A DNA stretch of 64,000 nucleotides. It comes from Methanobrevibacter sp. (GTDB lineage: Archaea; Methanobacteriota; Methanobacteria; Methanobacteriales; Methanobacteriaceae). The notes beneath the pieces were generated by a model. The model did no database searches. It saw only the letters and a program-made list of their open reading frames with translations, and was not told the DNA's origin. Position 1 is the first letter of the stretch. Every line of letters begins with the position of its first letter. Below are positions 1 through 9,347 of this stretch, piece by piece. A program made the translations under genes and the position numbers. The DNA lies in the NCBI RefSeq assembly GCF_015062935.1, contig NZ_SUTM01000001.1, positions 112,824-176,823 on the forward strand, in the 5' to 3' direction.

Positions 1-962
1 TTAAAGAAATTGAAGGGGATGGCAAAGAAACGGTTCAGGTTACATTGGATGAATTTGAAAGCAATCCTTCCCGATTTTCCAATTTTGACTATGCGGAAAA
101 ACAGCAGCTTGAAACTGATATGAAAGCGTTTAATTCAATCAGCCTGGGTTTAGAGAGTGAAGATTTGATTATTGATTTGCCGGAATTAAATAAAATAAAA
201 GACAACAGCATGGATATTTCCGCTGATTTCAAACCATTTTCAGTGTCTGAAGATACGCAGGAACTCCTTAAATTAGGTAATATTCGCATATTTTTAACCG
301 GAACATTGGGCAATATGGAAAAATTCTGTAAATGGAACAACATTGACGTTGATGAAACATATTATATTTACGAGAAAAGTCCGTTTGATGTTTCTAAAAG
401 ACCTATATTTATAGATTTTGTAGGTAAAATGAGTGGAAAAAGAAGGGGAATTCCAAACTGGAAAAATGAAAAGGCAATTCTCAAAATTAAAGAAATTTTA
501 GATAATCATCCGGGTGAAAAAGGTGTAATCCATACTTCCAGTAATGAGCAGGCTTTTTGGATAATTGAACAATTAAAAGAGTATCCGTTAATGTTTGTCG
601 GTGGTGAAGATAGGAATTATATATTAAAGGATTTTGCAGAAAATGAAGATGACATAATACTTATTGGAGCATCAATTAAGGATGGTGTGGATTTTAAAGA
701 TGATTTATGTCGTTTTCAAATTATTTTCAAGGTTCCATATCCTCAATTAAATGAACAGGTAATATATAGGAAAAATTTAGATCCGTCCTGGTATTATTAT
801 CAGGCGATTATGGCTATAATGCAGGCTTATGGTCGTGGAATACGTGATAAGGATGATTGGTGTGAACTATATATTATTGATTCTGATTTTAAAAATCTGT
901 TTGATTTTAACAGGCGTTTTTTCAATGAATATTTCATTGAAGCCATTCAAAAAAAGAAGTAA
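1..962 (+). CDS. ATP-dependent helicase, XPD/Rad3-DinG type, C-terminal part (5' end outside window)
   Basis: The reading frame is open from base 3, so the start and the N-terminal ATPase half lie outside the window. What is visible is the second RecA-like domain of a superfamily 2 helicase. It contains a KGVIHTSS strand, then IGASIKDGVDFKDD, and near the end the motif VI-like segment QAYGRGIRDKDDW followed by YIIDSDF, the arrangement typical of the Rad3/XPD/DinG C-terminal domain. The last residues are Lys-rich. The gene converges on argG, and a hairpin (966-983) lies between them. Expected role is 5'-3' DNA unwinding in repair. The iron-sulfur cysteines that would separate XPD from DinG are not in view, so the subfamily is open. 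Confidence 0.8.
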   Translation, partial: KEIEGDGKETVQVTLDEFESNPSRFSNFDYAEKQQLETDMKAFNSISLGLESEDLIIDLPELNKIKDNSMDISADFKPFSVSEDTQELLKLGNIRIFLTGTLGNMEKFCKWNNIDVDETYYIYEKSPFDVSKRPIFIDFVGKMSGKRRGIPNWKNEKAILKIKEILDNHPGEKGVIHTSSNEQAFWIIEQLKEYPLMFVGGEDRNYILKDFAENEDDIILIGASIKDGVDFKDDLCRFQIIFKVPYPQLNEQVIYRKNLDPSWYYYQAIMAIMQAYGRGIRDKDDWCELYIIDSDFKNLFDFNRRFFNEYFIEAIQKKK

Positions 963-965
963 GGT

Positions 966-983
966 GATAGCGTTAAAGCTATC
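966..983. terminator. Hairpin between convergent helicase and argG genes
   Basis: Perfect 6-bp stem GATAGC/GCTATC with a 6-nt loop, lying directly after the helicase stop and overlapping the TAG stop of argG on the other strand. On the plus strand it is followed by a short T-rich stretch. It could serve both genes as a terminator. Confidence 0.5.
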
Positions 984-2157
984 TGTTTAATTTTTGATAA
1001 TTTGCTGCTTGAAGACCGTGGTATTTAATCATACCTTCAACATCTCTTTGGTCGGTTTCTTTGTCTTCAAATGTAATTTGTTCTATGCTGTGTAAGCTGA
1101 ATGGAGATTTTCTGGAAATAGGTTGGATGGAACCTTTGAATAATTTCATTACAACTTCTCCGCTTACTCTTTCTTGCATTTTGTCGATTGCTTGGTCAAG
1201 GTCTTCTCTTAAAGGTTCTTGCCAGAGTGCTCTGTATACAAGGTCTGCATAGAGTCCGGACATGTATTCAGCAAATCTTAACTCGTCAGTTGTTAAAACT
1301 AATTCTTCTAATGCTTGGTGAGCTGCAATTAATAATTTTGCACCAGGGGTTTCGTATATTTCCCTACTTTTAATACCAATCATTCTGTTTTCAATAGTGT
1401 CAACTCTGCCGATACCGTGGGATCCTGCAATTTCATTTGCTTTAAGGATAATGTCGATTAATGGCATCATTTCGCCGTTAATAGCTACTGGGATACCTTC
1501 TTCAAATTCGATAGATACTTTTTCAGGTTCAGCTTTAGCATCTTCCCAGGAGGCAGTCCATTCGTAGATGTCTTCAGGAGGTTCGTTTGCAGGGTCTTCT
1601 AGAACATCTCCTTCAATTGCTCTTCCCCAGAGGTTTTCATCGATACTGTAAATTTTATCGTAATTTAATTCGATTCCTTTGGATTCTGCATATGCCTTTT
1701 CTTCAGTTCTGGTTAAGTTCATTTCTCTGATTGGTGCAATGATGTCTAAATCTGACATTGCAAGAATAATAGCTTCAAATCTGAATTGGTCGTTTCCTTT
1801 TCCGGTACAACCGTGTGCAATTGCAGTTGCTCCTTCTTTTTCAGCTACTTCAATAAGTTTCTGAGCAATTAATGGTCTTGCAAAAGCGGTACTTAATGGG
1901 TATCCTTCGTATTCTGCATTTGCTTTAATTCCGCGTGAGATGTATTCGTTTGCGAATTCTTCTTTAGCATCTATATTGTAGTGTTTTAATCCACCAATTT
2001 TAGCGGCACTATTTTTTGCTTTTTCCATTTCTTCTTCGCCTTGTCCCACATCCACACATGCGGTAATAACTTCTACATTGTATTTTTCTTCTAATAATTT
2101 AACACAAACAGAGGTATCTAATCCTCCACTGAATGCTAAAAGTACTTTATCAGTCAT
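979..2157 (-). CDS. argG: Argininosuccinate synthase
   Basis: Condenses citrulline and aspartate with ATP to argininosuccinate, the penultimate step of arginine synthesis, in the cytoplasm. The 392-residue length is normal for the family. The N-terminus carries the PP-loop [11 protein letters not shown], and further on come [14 protein letters not shown] and the [16 protein letters not shown] segment of argininosuccinate synthases. The ATG is preceded by GGTGAT at good spacing. An AT-rich, TATA-like stretch about 40 bp upstream suggests its own promoter with a short leader. It stands alone, convergent with the helicase on its left. Confidence 0.97.
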   Translation of the reverse strand: MTDKVLLAFSGGLDTSVCVKLLEEKYNVEVITACVDVGQGEEEMEKAKNSAAKIGGLKHYNIDAKEEFANEYISRGIKANAEYEGYPLSTAFARPLIAQKLIEVAEKEGATAIAHGCTGKGNDQFRFEAIILAMSDLDIIAPIREMNLTRTEEKAYAESKGIELNYDKIYSIDENLWGRAIEGDVLEDPANEPPEDIYEWTASWEDAKAEPEKVSIEFEEGIPVAINGEMMPLIDIILKANEIAGSHGIGRVDTIENRMIGIKSREIYETPGAKLLIAAHQALEELVLTTDELRFAEYMSGLYADLVYRALWQEPLREDLDQAIDKMQERVSGEVVMKLFKGSIQPISRKSPFSLHSIEQITFEDKETDQRDVEGMIKYHGLQAANYQKLNR

Positions 2158-2301
2158 ATAATCACCATAATAATTTTGATAAGATGAAATATCAATTTAT
2201 ATTTATATGTCTAATAGTATTTAAAATTTTTAAAGGATTCTAAAAAATTTAAAAAAGTTATGAAATTCATTTAAAAATTTCAATGAAAAAATAAGGCAGA
2301 A

Positions 2302-2380
2302 GAAAAACTCTTAATTGAGGGGAATAATTGAGGTTGAAAGTTATATGGGCTTTAAAAAGAAAATCCCAATTAAGAGTTTG
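2302..2380 (-). ncRNA. Candidate structured small RNA between argG and the SF1 helicase
   Basis: A 13-bp perfect stem (AAACTCTTAATTG at 2305-2317 against its complement at 2367-2379) closes a loop of about 49 nt with more G and C than its surroundings; GGG and CCC extend the stem past one bulged A. On the minus strand the stem is followed by a T-rich run (2307-2302). Just upstream on the minus strand lies a smaller 7-bp hairpin (2386-2405) and a good TATA box (2428-2435). No convincing ORF lies inside. It could be an sRNA, a long 3'-end structure of the helicase mRNA, or a remnant. The assignment is inference from structure. Confidence 0.35.
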
Positions 2381-2427
2381 TGTTAAAGTATTCTTTCATA
2401 CTTTATTTAATATGTAGTATTTCATAG

Positions 2428-2453
2428 TATATAAAAGTTTAGGTATACCTAAA
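2428..2453 (-). promoter_or_regulatory. TATA box with adjoining DtxR-like palindrome
   Basis: On the minus strand 2435-2428 reads TTTATATA, the textbook methanogen TATA box. Directly upstream of it, 2438-2453 is a perfect 16-bp palindrome, TTTAGGTATACCTAAA, in the place of the BRE element, ending two bases past the helicase stop codon. The TTAGG...CCTAA form resembles operators of DtxR/IdeR/MntR-type metal-dependent repressors; this is similarity by eye only. A start near 2405 on the minus strand would read into the hairpin element and not directly into a long ORF. Confidence 0.45.
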
Positions 2454-2455
2454 AA

Positions 2456-4378
2456 TTATACTTTATTTAAAACATTATTTTCTCTTGCAAACTCAATCAG
2501 TCTTGCATATGTCGGATTGGTTTTAAGGGTATTGATGTTGCCGATAATTATCAGTTTACGTTTTGCACGTGTTATTGCAACATTCAACCTTCGTAAGTCT
2601 CTTAAAAATCCAATATTTCCATTTTCATTGCTTCTAACTGTTGATATGATGATAATTTCTTTTTCTCTTCCCTGAAAACCGTCAACTGTTTTGACTTCAA
2701 CGGGGGTTTTTTCCTGGATGATTTTCACCTGATCGGCATATGGGCTGATTATTCCTATGTCGTCTTCTGTTAATCCAATTTTGAGATAATCGTTGGCAAG
2801 TTTTATGGCAATTTCAGCTTCTATTTCATTGATTATGGATTTTGAATCTTTTAAATGCCTTTCCCCATCTTCATCAACAGAAGATGTATCAACAAAAAGC
2901 ATCGGATCTTCTTTTTCAGTAGTTGTCAGTATGTCGTTGATGGTAATGTCATCGACTGAAGAATCACTTTTCAGATTGTTATTGTAAAATTCGGCATTCG
3001 GAAACTTCATTAACAGTGAATTCATACGATACTGAACATCCAGCAGTTGTGATTTGAATGGATATATTTTTATCAGCTCTTCAAACAATGTTTTTTCTAA
3101 TTTTTGAGCTTTATCACTTATTATTGTTGGTGGGAGCTGCTTATGGTCACCTGCCAGAATGAATCTGTGGGCTTTAGCAATTGGAATCAGGACACTTGGG
3201 ATTGTGGCCTGTGAGGCTTCATCAATGATTGCAACATCAAATTTGGTTCTTGAAATTGACTCCAGTGCTGCTGATGAGTTTGTAGATAAAATAACATCAC
3301 TTGTTTCTATAATGTCTCTAATCATTTTATTTTCTATTCTTTTAATGTCATCATGCAATTCATCAATTTGCTGATTGTATTCAATCCATTGTGCCATTGA
3401 TTTCATTTTTTCAGCACTGATTCCACGTCCGCCTTTACCTTTTGAGGCATTATAAAGTATGTCATAATCACCAAAACCTCTGCGATATTGTGGTGTTGGT
3501 TTGGTGTATACTTTTCTTTTTTCAATTAAATTATCGATTTTTTTATGAATTTTTTTTATTTTCTTATTCAACTTGTGATTTTCAACTTTATATGCCAGTG
3601 TCTGGGTAATGTTATGCTTGGATACCCTTTGAGGATGCCCAAGTCTTGTCAGATTTAACTTTTTATTCTCCATCAATCGTTCTAATATGTTGTCAACTGC
3701 AGCGTTACTTTCCGCTGTCGCCAGAACTTTGTGATTTTGTCTGGTTTCCTGTGAAATCAGTTCAACTAATGTTCTTGTTTTTCCGGTTCCAAAAGGACCA
3801 TGAATTAAAAAGAAGTTTTCACATGAAAGGGCATTTTCAATAGCATTTTTCTGGGATTCATTTAAGTTTTCATCAATATAACTAATGTAGGGGACTGAAC
3901 GATTTTTTTTAGGATTTCTTTCACTTAATATATATTCTAATGCATTTTTACCTTTTAGACTTAAGTGCTTTAGGTTGTCTTCCATTCTTCTAAAAGTAAT
4001 GTCGTTTGCATATAAATCCAATCGGACTTTCTTTTTTACCACCCATCTTGGAATTCTTTTATCAAAGGCAACTTTAATAAATCGGGCTCCCTTTTCTGTT
4101 ACTGTTCCTGTAAAATCACTTTTTAGGGGATTATCAGTACTTACTAAAACCATATCTCCAACGGATATTTCAGTTTCTATTTTTTCAGACCTTCCGAATT
4201 GGACAATTTTAAGACCTAATTCTTCACCGATATATTTTCCTTTAACTTTATTGATGGCACGGCCAAGTTCTTCTCTTTTTTGACCGGACATATGTGCTAT
4301 TTCAAAACGCATTAGTTCAATTTCAGCATCTCTTTCATAGTTGACCAATCTTATTAAGTTTTTTATATATTTTTTCAT
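2456..4378 (-). CDS. Superfamily 1 helicase, IGHMBP2/UPF1-like
   Basis: A 640-residue SF1B-type DNA/RNA helicase. The N-terminal third (about 60-120) looks like the beta-barrel found in UPF1/IGHMBP2 proteins. It is followed by the Walker A GPFGTGKT at 194-201, motif Ia with ATAESNAAVDNI, motif II DEASQAT, motif III GDHKQLPPT, motif IV QYRMN, motif V TVDGFQGREKEIII and motif VI NVAITRAKRKLIIIGN, so all helicase motifs are intact. It lacks the R3H and zinc-finger tail of the eukaryotic protein. The likely role is 5'-3' unwinding in nucleic-acid metabolism; the substrate cannot be told. It is divergent from the M14-family gene across 43 bp, with AGGGAT as ribosome binding site. Confidence 0.88.
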   Translation of the reverse strand: MKKYIKNLIRLVNYERDAEIELMRFEIAHMSGQKREELGRAINKVKGKYIGEELGLKIVQFGRSEKIETEISVGDMVLVSTDNPLKSDFTGTVTEKGARFIKVAFDKRIPRWVVKKKVRLDLYANDITFRRMEDNLKHLSLKGKNALEYILSERNPKKNRSVPYISYIDENLNESQKNAIENALSCENFFLIHGPFGTGKTRTLVELISQETRQNHKVLATAESNAAVDNILERLMENKKLNLTRLGHPQRVSKHNITQTLAYKVENHKLNKKIKKIHKKIDNLIEKRKVYTKPTPQYRRGFGDYDILYNASKGKGGRGISAEKMKSMAQWIEYNQQIDELHDDIKRIENKMIRDIIETSDVILSTNSSAALESISRTKFDVAIIDEASQATIPSVLIPIAKAHRFILAGDHKQLPPTIISDKAQKLEKTLFEELIKIYPFKSQLLDVQYRMNSLLMKFPNAEFYNNNLKSDSSVDDITINDILTTTEKEDPMLFVDTSSVDEDGERHLKDSKSIINEIEAEIAIKLANDYLKIGLTEDDIGIISPYADQVKIIQEKTPVEVKTVDGFQGREKEIIIISTVRSNENGNIGFLRDLRRLNVAITRAKRKLIIIGNINTLKTNPTYARLIEFARENNVLNKV

Positions 4379-4421
4379 CTAATCCCTAATTTTAAATAAG
4401 AGCGTTACTGTATAATTAATT

Positions 4422-5168
4422 ATGCATTTTAAAAAAATTGATGAATTTGAAAATCTTGAAATGGGTTATATCTGTAATTTTTCAGGAGGATATGTTTCAA
4501 GAAATAAACAGCTCTTTGAAAACATCGAGTTAAACAAATTGAATCAATTTATTTTAGAAAAATCTGTTTTTGGAACACCAATTTTCAAATGTGGTGACGG
4601 CAGCAATAAAATATTGGTATTATCAGGCATTCACGGTAATGAATTGCCTTCACAAATTGCAAATTTAAGATTAATGAATGAGTTAGTTTCTAAAGAATTG
4701 TCCCATACGGTTTATTTCATCCCATTTGCAGCCCCTAAGGCATCAATGAATAATGAAAGAACTTTTAATTCAATGGATTTGAATAGGTCTGCCCATATTA
4801 AGAATTCTGTTAGTAATCTTATTGTTAAGGCAGTTGCATCTTTAAAAATCGATTTTGTCGGTGATTTTCACTCAACTTCATCCAACGCCAATCCAGGTTT
4901 TGAGTCTATATTTTCATCTAAATCCCCGTCTCCTGAAAGTTTTTTAATAGCCAATTATATTTCAAATGATATGGGCTCTGAGACAATATCATTTGATTTT
5001 GCAGGAATGTCCTATAAAGGTGCAGTTGAGGATGTCTGTAATTTAAGAGGAACTCCTGCCATTACTGGTGAAGTTTTATGTCCGTTTTGCAATGTTGCCA
5101 GGGGCAGTGTTGATAAGTCATTTGCACAGATGAAAAGCTTTTTGTCTTATTTTGGCATATCCTATTAA
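4422..5168 (+). CDS. Succinylglutamate desuccinylase/aspartoacylase family zinc hydrolase
   Basis: A 248-residue M14-like metal-dependent deacylase. The zinc-binding HxxE is visible in GIHGNE (H71, E74), with the third ligand expected at H150 in GDFHST. NNERTFNSMDLNR corresponds to the substrate-binding stretch of the family. Substrate not predictable: methanogens carry several such proteins with no assigned acyl-amino acid. A TTTAAATA box sits about 25 bp before the ATG and no ribosome binding site is visible, so the mRNA may be leaderless. It is divergent from the helicase. Confidence 0.8.
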   Translation: MHFKKIDEFENLEMGYICNFSGGYVSRNKQLFENIELNKLNQFILEKSVFGTPIFKCGDGSNKILVLSGIHGNELPSQIANLRLMNELVSKELSHTVYFIPFAAPKASMNNERTFNSMDLNRSAHIKNSVSNLIVKAVASLKIDFVGDFHSTSSNANPGFESIFSSKSPSPESFLIANYISNDMGSETISFDFAGMSYKGAVEDVCNLRGTPAITGEVLCPFCNVARGSVDKSFAQMKSFLSYFGISY

Positions 5169-5253
5169 ACTTCATTTTTCAAATATTACTTATCAAATGC
5201 TCTCGGAAAAACTACTTTTTATAATATAATCTATATTCATTTAAGGTGATGTT

Positions 5254-5964
5254 GTGTCAACTTATAAAGGGCATTCGATATTTGCATTGATACTTTCATT
5301 GATGTTTTTTCATAGTCCTCTGTTAATTGCTTTAACTCTGATAGGTGCAAATATTCCTGACTTTGATCACAAATTCAAAAAAGACCATGTCTATAAGTTG
5401 ATTATATTGGGATTAATTGTGTTCATTTCACTTTACATCCTTAAATTACCTTACATGATTGGTTTAATCATTGTGTTTCTGGGAGCATGTTTTTACTTTT
5501 CAGAACACAGGAGCTTCACTCACTCCATTTTTGGTGCAATTATATTGACCTCCGCTATTGGTTTAATACTAATTTGGTCATTTCAGCTGGTAATATCTAT
5601 CACTGATTTGCAAAATTATTATTTGCTAATGGCAATCTTAATTGCACTTTTAAGCTTTTTATTTTTAAATAAAAATGTGTTGATGATATTTTTACCGTTA
5701 TTTTTCCTTTCATTATTCATTTTCAATACTGGGGATATTAATTATATTGAATTAGTCTTAGCCACATTTTTAGGTTTATTTTCACATATTGTTCTTGATT
5801 CATTTACTCCTGCAGGAATTAAAATATTCGCCCCATTATCTTCAAAAAAAGTTCACAGTAACTTTGGAAAGGTTTCCATATTTGTTTTAATAGCTATGGC
5901 TTTATTTTACCATGCTCCCTATTTATACGGTCTTTTTGAGCAATATGTTTTTACAAATGTTTAG
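5254..5964 (+). CDS. Membrane-bound metal-dependent hydrolase, YdjM/DUF457-like
   Basis: A 236-residue protein with about seven hydrophobic segments. Conserved polar motifs match the YdjM family: an early GHSIFALI, GANIPDFDHKF, EHRSFTHSIFG and LFSHIVLDSFTPAGIKIFAPL, giving the His/Asp set thought to bind metal at the membrane. Function is unknown; family members are loosely called LexA-regulated or membrane-bound hydrolases. The start is GTG, with AGGTGAT seven bases upstream. It stands between the deacylase and a glycosyltransferase, all on the plus strand but with gaps large enough for separate promoters. Confidence 0.75.
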   Translation: MSTYKGHSIFALILSLMFFHSPLLIALTLIGANIPDFDHKFKKDHVYKLIILGLIVFISLYILKLPYMIGLIIVFLGACFYFSEHRSFTHSIFGAIILTSAIGLILIWSFQLVISITDLQNYYLLMAILIALLSFLFLNKNVLMIFLPLFFLSLFIFNTGDINYIELVLATFLGLFSHIVLDSFTPAGIKIFAPLSSKKVHSNFGKVSIFVLIAMALFYHAPYLYGLFEQYVFTNV

Positions 5965-6012
5965 TAATTTTTAGGTATTGATTTTAATAATGAGTAATAT
6001 ATAATTAATATC

Positions 6013-7062
6013 ATGGTGGAAATTTCAGTTATATTGCCTGTTTACAACAGTGAAGATTATTTAAGAGAATGTTTGGACAGTCTAATTGGTCAGTCATTTA
6101 AAGATATTGAAATATTGTGCATTAATGATGGATCTGAGGATAATTCTATTCAAATTCTCAGGGAATATGAAAAAACAGACAATCGAATAACTGTTATTGA
6201 CCAGGAAAATATGGGTGTAGCTAAAACTCGAAATAAGGCTTTGGATTTGGTTCATGGAAACTATGTTTATTTTATGGATGCCGATGATTACCTTGATTCA
6301 AATGCTTTTAAAAAGCTGCATGAAAATATAACTTCAAATAATTCCGATTTATGTATTCTAAAAACTATTTTTGTAAAAAATTCACAGCAACATAAATTCC
6401 CTGCATTTGATTTGGATAAGGAATTTGACAAGGTAAACTTTAACAGATTCACATTTACATATAAGGACATTAAAAGTCACGTTTTAAATGATTTGTTTGC
6501 TCCTTGGCTTAAATTGTATAGGGCAGATTATTTAAAGAATAATGAATTTAGATTTCCTGATATAAAATCCTATTCTGATGCGCCGTTTCATGTAATGACT
6601 ATTCTAAAAGCTCAAAGAATTTCATTCGTTCCGGAATATTTATACTACTATCGTGAAAATGATGATTCATTGGTTCATTCATCATCAAATACAATTAATT
6701 TTTTCACATTGTCCGATATTATTGAAGGTTATCTGAAAGATAATGGGTATTATGATGAATTTGAACAGGAATTTGAAGCTTTTCAGGTTGTTAAAATAGT
6801 TTATTATATGGGATTCACCGATTCAGAGGAATATTACGTAAAATCAAAAAACACATTAAATTCCATTGATTTTGAAAACAATTCTTTGATTTTACAAAAG
6901 GACATTGATAAGGCAAAGTTAATATTGGATTGTGATACATTGAATGAAGCTCGTCTTGCAGTTAAGTTATATGACTGTAACCGCAAAGTCAAAACTCTTG
7001 AAGAATCAAAAAGCTGGAAGATTACAAAGCCTTTAAGAAAGTTCACTTCTTCTTTAAAATAA
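6013..7062 (+). CDS. Family 2 glycosyltransferase
   Basis: A 349-residue GT-A fold enzyme. The N-terminus has ISVILPVYNSEDYLRECLDS, then CINDGSEDNS and the metal/nucleotide-binding DXD-type motif FMDADDYLD near residue 90. The rest (about 200-349) is a less conserved acceptor domain ending in a Lys-rich SWKITKPLRKFTSSLK tail, common in methanobacterial cell-surface glycosyltransferases. It probably transfers a sugar in pseudomurein, exopolysaccharide or glycoprotein synthesis at the cytoplasmic face. No ribosome binding site is obvious. Its 3' end overlaps that of the convergent transporter gene by 9 bp. Confidence 0.88.
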   Translation: MVEISVILPVYNSEDYLRECLDSLIGQSFKDIEILCINDGSEDNSIQILREYEKTDNRITVIDQENMGVAKTRNKALDLVHGNYVYFMDADDYLDSNAFKKLHENITSNNSDLCILKTIFVKNSQQHKFPAFDLDKEFDKVNFNRFTFTYKDIKSHVLNDLFAPWLKLYRADYLKNNEFRFPDIKSYSDAPFHVMTILKAQRISFVPEYLYYYRENDDSLVHSSSNTINFFTLSDIIEGYLKDNGYYDEFEQEFEAFQVVKIVYYMGFTDSEEYYVKSKNTLNSIDFENNSLILQKDIDKAKLILDCDTLNEARLAVKLYDCNRKVKTLEESKSWKITKPLRKFTSSLK

Positions 7063-8022
7063 ATTGTTTTGACAAACAAAAAACAGTCCGGAATTTTTAA
7101 TCCATAATACGAATTTTGACATGATGTAAAGTATTGGCAGTTCTATTAAAGGCCCAATTACTAGTGCAATGGAGATTAATTCATGACCTGGGAAAGAATT
7201 AATGGCGATAGCAAGGGCTAACGGTGAATTTCGCGCTAAAGTTGTCATTGTCAGGCTTGCATACTCAGAATATGTGAAATTAATTTTTTCAGATACCAAC
7301 AGATCTATTATTGCATTTGCACAGAAGAAAATGATTAACGGGATGAAGATTGTCACAATTGAATTTAAATTTGAAAACAACAATTCTCCCTGACTTGAAA
7401 ATATGCAAAATACTGCAAGTGATAAAAACCATATCTGAAGGGAACTGAATAGTTCACTGGCTCTTTCAAGATTCTTTTTCATTATTAATTTGGTAATTTG
7501 AGCTGCAATAAATGGAATTACAATAACGATTAAAAGTGAATATCCGATTTGTGTGAAATCCATGCTGTTTGCTGTTGAGAAAAATATGGCGAGGTATATA
7601 GGCAGCAATATGATTTGCAGAACTAAATTGATTGGCAATATTGATAAACTAAGTTTAACGTCTCCTTTTGCCATTTTTGTAAATACTAGATACCAGTCAG
7701 TACATGGAGTTAATATTAACATGAAAAATCCTATTATTATGTCTATATTTCCTTTTAGGAATAATGTTCCCAGAAAATATCCGAATAATGGTGTCCAGAT
7801 GAAATTGATTATTAAACTTGTTGATGTAAATTTTAAATTTTTAAAACTGTTTTTCAGCTCTGATATAGGCACTTCTAAAAATAATCCGTATAACATCAGG
7901 CAGAGGAAAATGTTTATCAGGTAATCAGTATTTTCCGCTATAATACCTATGTTTGAAAAGAGTAATCCCAATATTATCGCTGAAAAAATTATTATTGGTT
8001 CAAGTTTTTCAATCAGTTCCAT
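7054..8022 (-). CDS. Bile acid:sodium symporter/ACR3-superfamily transporter
   Basis: A 322-residue protein with about ten membrane segments. The pattern is that of the BASS/ACR3 (arsenite efflux) superfamily: [23 protein letters not shown] resembles the conserved half-repeat with the ACR3-type cysteine (PCTDW), and the second repeat includes [17 protein letters not shown]. The PCT(D/A)W motif favours the ACR3-like branch over bile acid carriers. No arsR or arsenate reductase gene is adjacent, so arsenite transport is a family inference. It is divergent from the ehb operon and converges with a 9-bp overlap on the glycosyltransferase. Confidence 0.78.
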   Translation of the reverse strand: [322 protein letters not shown]

Positions 8023-8313
8023 GCTATCACTTTTAGGTGTGACTAAATTTATTGGTGTTAATATTTATAATTTTTTATTTTAAGTATTTTATTTAAATTT
8101 TAATTTAAGTGCTTATTTTGTCTTATTTTTTTAATTTATGCTATTTTATTCAGTAATTATATTTTTTTAAAAATTTTTTTATATGGTAATCTTGTTTTAT
8201 AAGATTTTTTTTATAAATGCATACATTTATAATAAATAATCATGATAAATAATAATATTATTATTTAATGTCAATTTGATATTTTAATAAATTAATGAAA
8301 TGGAGCTTGTTTA
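8023..8313. promoter_or_regulatory. Divergent promoter region of transporter and ehb operon, with 22-bp palindrome
   Basis: This very AT-rich gap separates the transporter from ehbA. Several TATA-like stretches are visible in the plus direction, for example around 8207-8216. At 8246-8267 is a perfect 22-bp palindrome (TAAATAATAAT and its complement) 47 bp before the ehbA start. GGAG at 8302-8305 is the ehbA ribosome binding site. The palindrome may be an operator or a leader hairpin, but the low sequence complexity weakens the case. Confidence 0.4.
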
Positions 8314-8628
8314 ATGTTTTTAACTAGAATTGGCTATGGAATTGCTTATTTCGTAGTTCTTATTTACGAAGTAATTAAAGCAACAATTGACGTTAGCTTT
8401 AATTCAATTATGAGGAGAAATATTGATCCTGTAATTGTTGATGTTGAAACAGTATTAGAGAGACCTGTTTCACAAACAATTTTAGCTAATAGTATTTCTT
8501 TAACTCCTGGTACTTTGTCTGTTGATTTAGACAGTGAGAATAACATTATTAAAGTAGCTGCTATTTCTCCTAGAAAAAAAGAGGATATTATTCCATTTGA
8601 ACCGTATATTAAAAAAATGTTAGAATGA
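8314..8628 (+). CDS. ehbA: Energy-converting hydrogenase B subunit A
   Basis: First gene of the ehb operon. The 104-residue protein has one or two N-terminal membrane segments followed by a hydrophilic part with the VLERPVSQTILANSISLTPGTLSVD segment of MrpE/MnhE-type subunits. Mrp-like parts of Ehb are thought to couple ion flow to ferredoxin reduction by hydrogen. Start chosen at the ATG preceded by GGAG. The order of the following genes fixes its identity. Confidence 0.9.
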   Translation: MFLTRIGYGIAYFVVLIYEVIKATIDVSFNSIMRRNIDPVIVDVETVLERPVSQTILANSISLTPGTLSVDLDSENNIIKVAAISPRKKEDIIPFEPYIKKMLE

Positions 8629-8657
8629 TATTCTTATAAAATAGTCGAGTGAGAAGT

Positions 8658-8924
8658 ATGGATATATTGTTTATTTCAAAAATACTGCTGGTTATTGCAT
8701 TATGCATAATAATGTTGGCAGCTCTAAGAGCAAGTGCATATAAATCCACATCAATGGGGCTTTTAGGAAGTTCCGTAATTGTCAATGCTTTTGCAGTGGC
8801 ATTGTTGATTGTTGGAGGTTTATATAATCTTGAATTCTTTAGAGATATATCATTAGCTTTAATATTCTTTGGTTTTGTAGGCACTGTTGCTTTCGCTATT
8901 GTTTTGGGAGGGGATGACGAATGA
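8658..8924 (+). CDS. ehbB: Energy-converting hydrogenase B subunit B
   Basis: Small membrane protein with three hydrophobic helices, similar to MrpF/MnhF ion-antiporter subunits (short loops, AALRASAYKSTSMGLLGSS). I prefer the ATG at 8658 (MDILFISK, 88 residues) to the one at 8649, since GAGTGAGA lies just before 8658. Its stop codon overlaps the start of ehbC (ATGA, 8921-8924), which indicates translational coupling. Confidence 0.88.
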   Translation: MDILFISKILLVIALCIIMLAALRASAYKSTSMGLLGSSVIVNAFAVALLIVGGLYNLEFFRDISLALIFFGFVGTVAFAIVLGGDDE

Positions 8925-9346
8925 TAGAATATATTCAATCTGCTCTTCTCATTATATCTGCAATATTGATGATTATAGCGGCTGTCGGTGTTTTAACCGT
9001 TGGAAAAGACACTAAAAATGTTGTTTATGCAAGAATTCACATTTTTGGGGTATTTGATATTGCTTGTATTATTGCTATGATTGCTATTGGCCAATACTTG
9101 CTTGCAGGTGTATACTTTATTCTTGCACCGTTTACAGCTCACGCAATAGCCAATGCTTATTGGAAAAAAGAAGATAGAGATAATAATTTAGAGTCAGTAA
9201 CTGTTGAAGAAGAAGTCGTAGAAGATAATAATCCTTTCATACATCCTAAAGAAAAAATACAAGCTTTAGAGAGCAAAGATTCAGAAAAACTTAAGGTGGA
9301 TGAAAGATTCTCAGTTACTATGTTGGAAATTGATGAGGGGGAGTAA
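8921..9346 (+). CDS. ehbC: Energy-converting hydrogenase B subunit C
   Basis: The first 85 or so residues contain three membrane helices resembling MrpG/MnhG ([26 protein letters not shown] and [14 protein letters not shown]). A charged, Glu-rich cytoplasmic tail of about 55 residues follows, longer than in standard MrpG. The start overlaps the ehbB stop by 4 bp, consistent with coupling. Confidence 0.88.
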   Translation: MIEYIQSALLIISAILMIIAAVGVLTVGKDTKNVVYARIHIFGVFDIACIIAMIAIGQYLLAGVYFILAPFTAHAIANAYWKKEDRDNNLESVTVEEEVVEDNNPFIHPKEKIQALESKDSEKLKVDERFSVTMLEIDEGE

Positions 9347-9347
9347 A

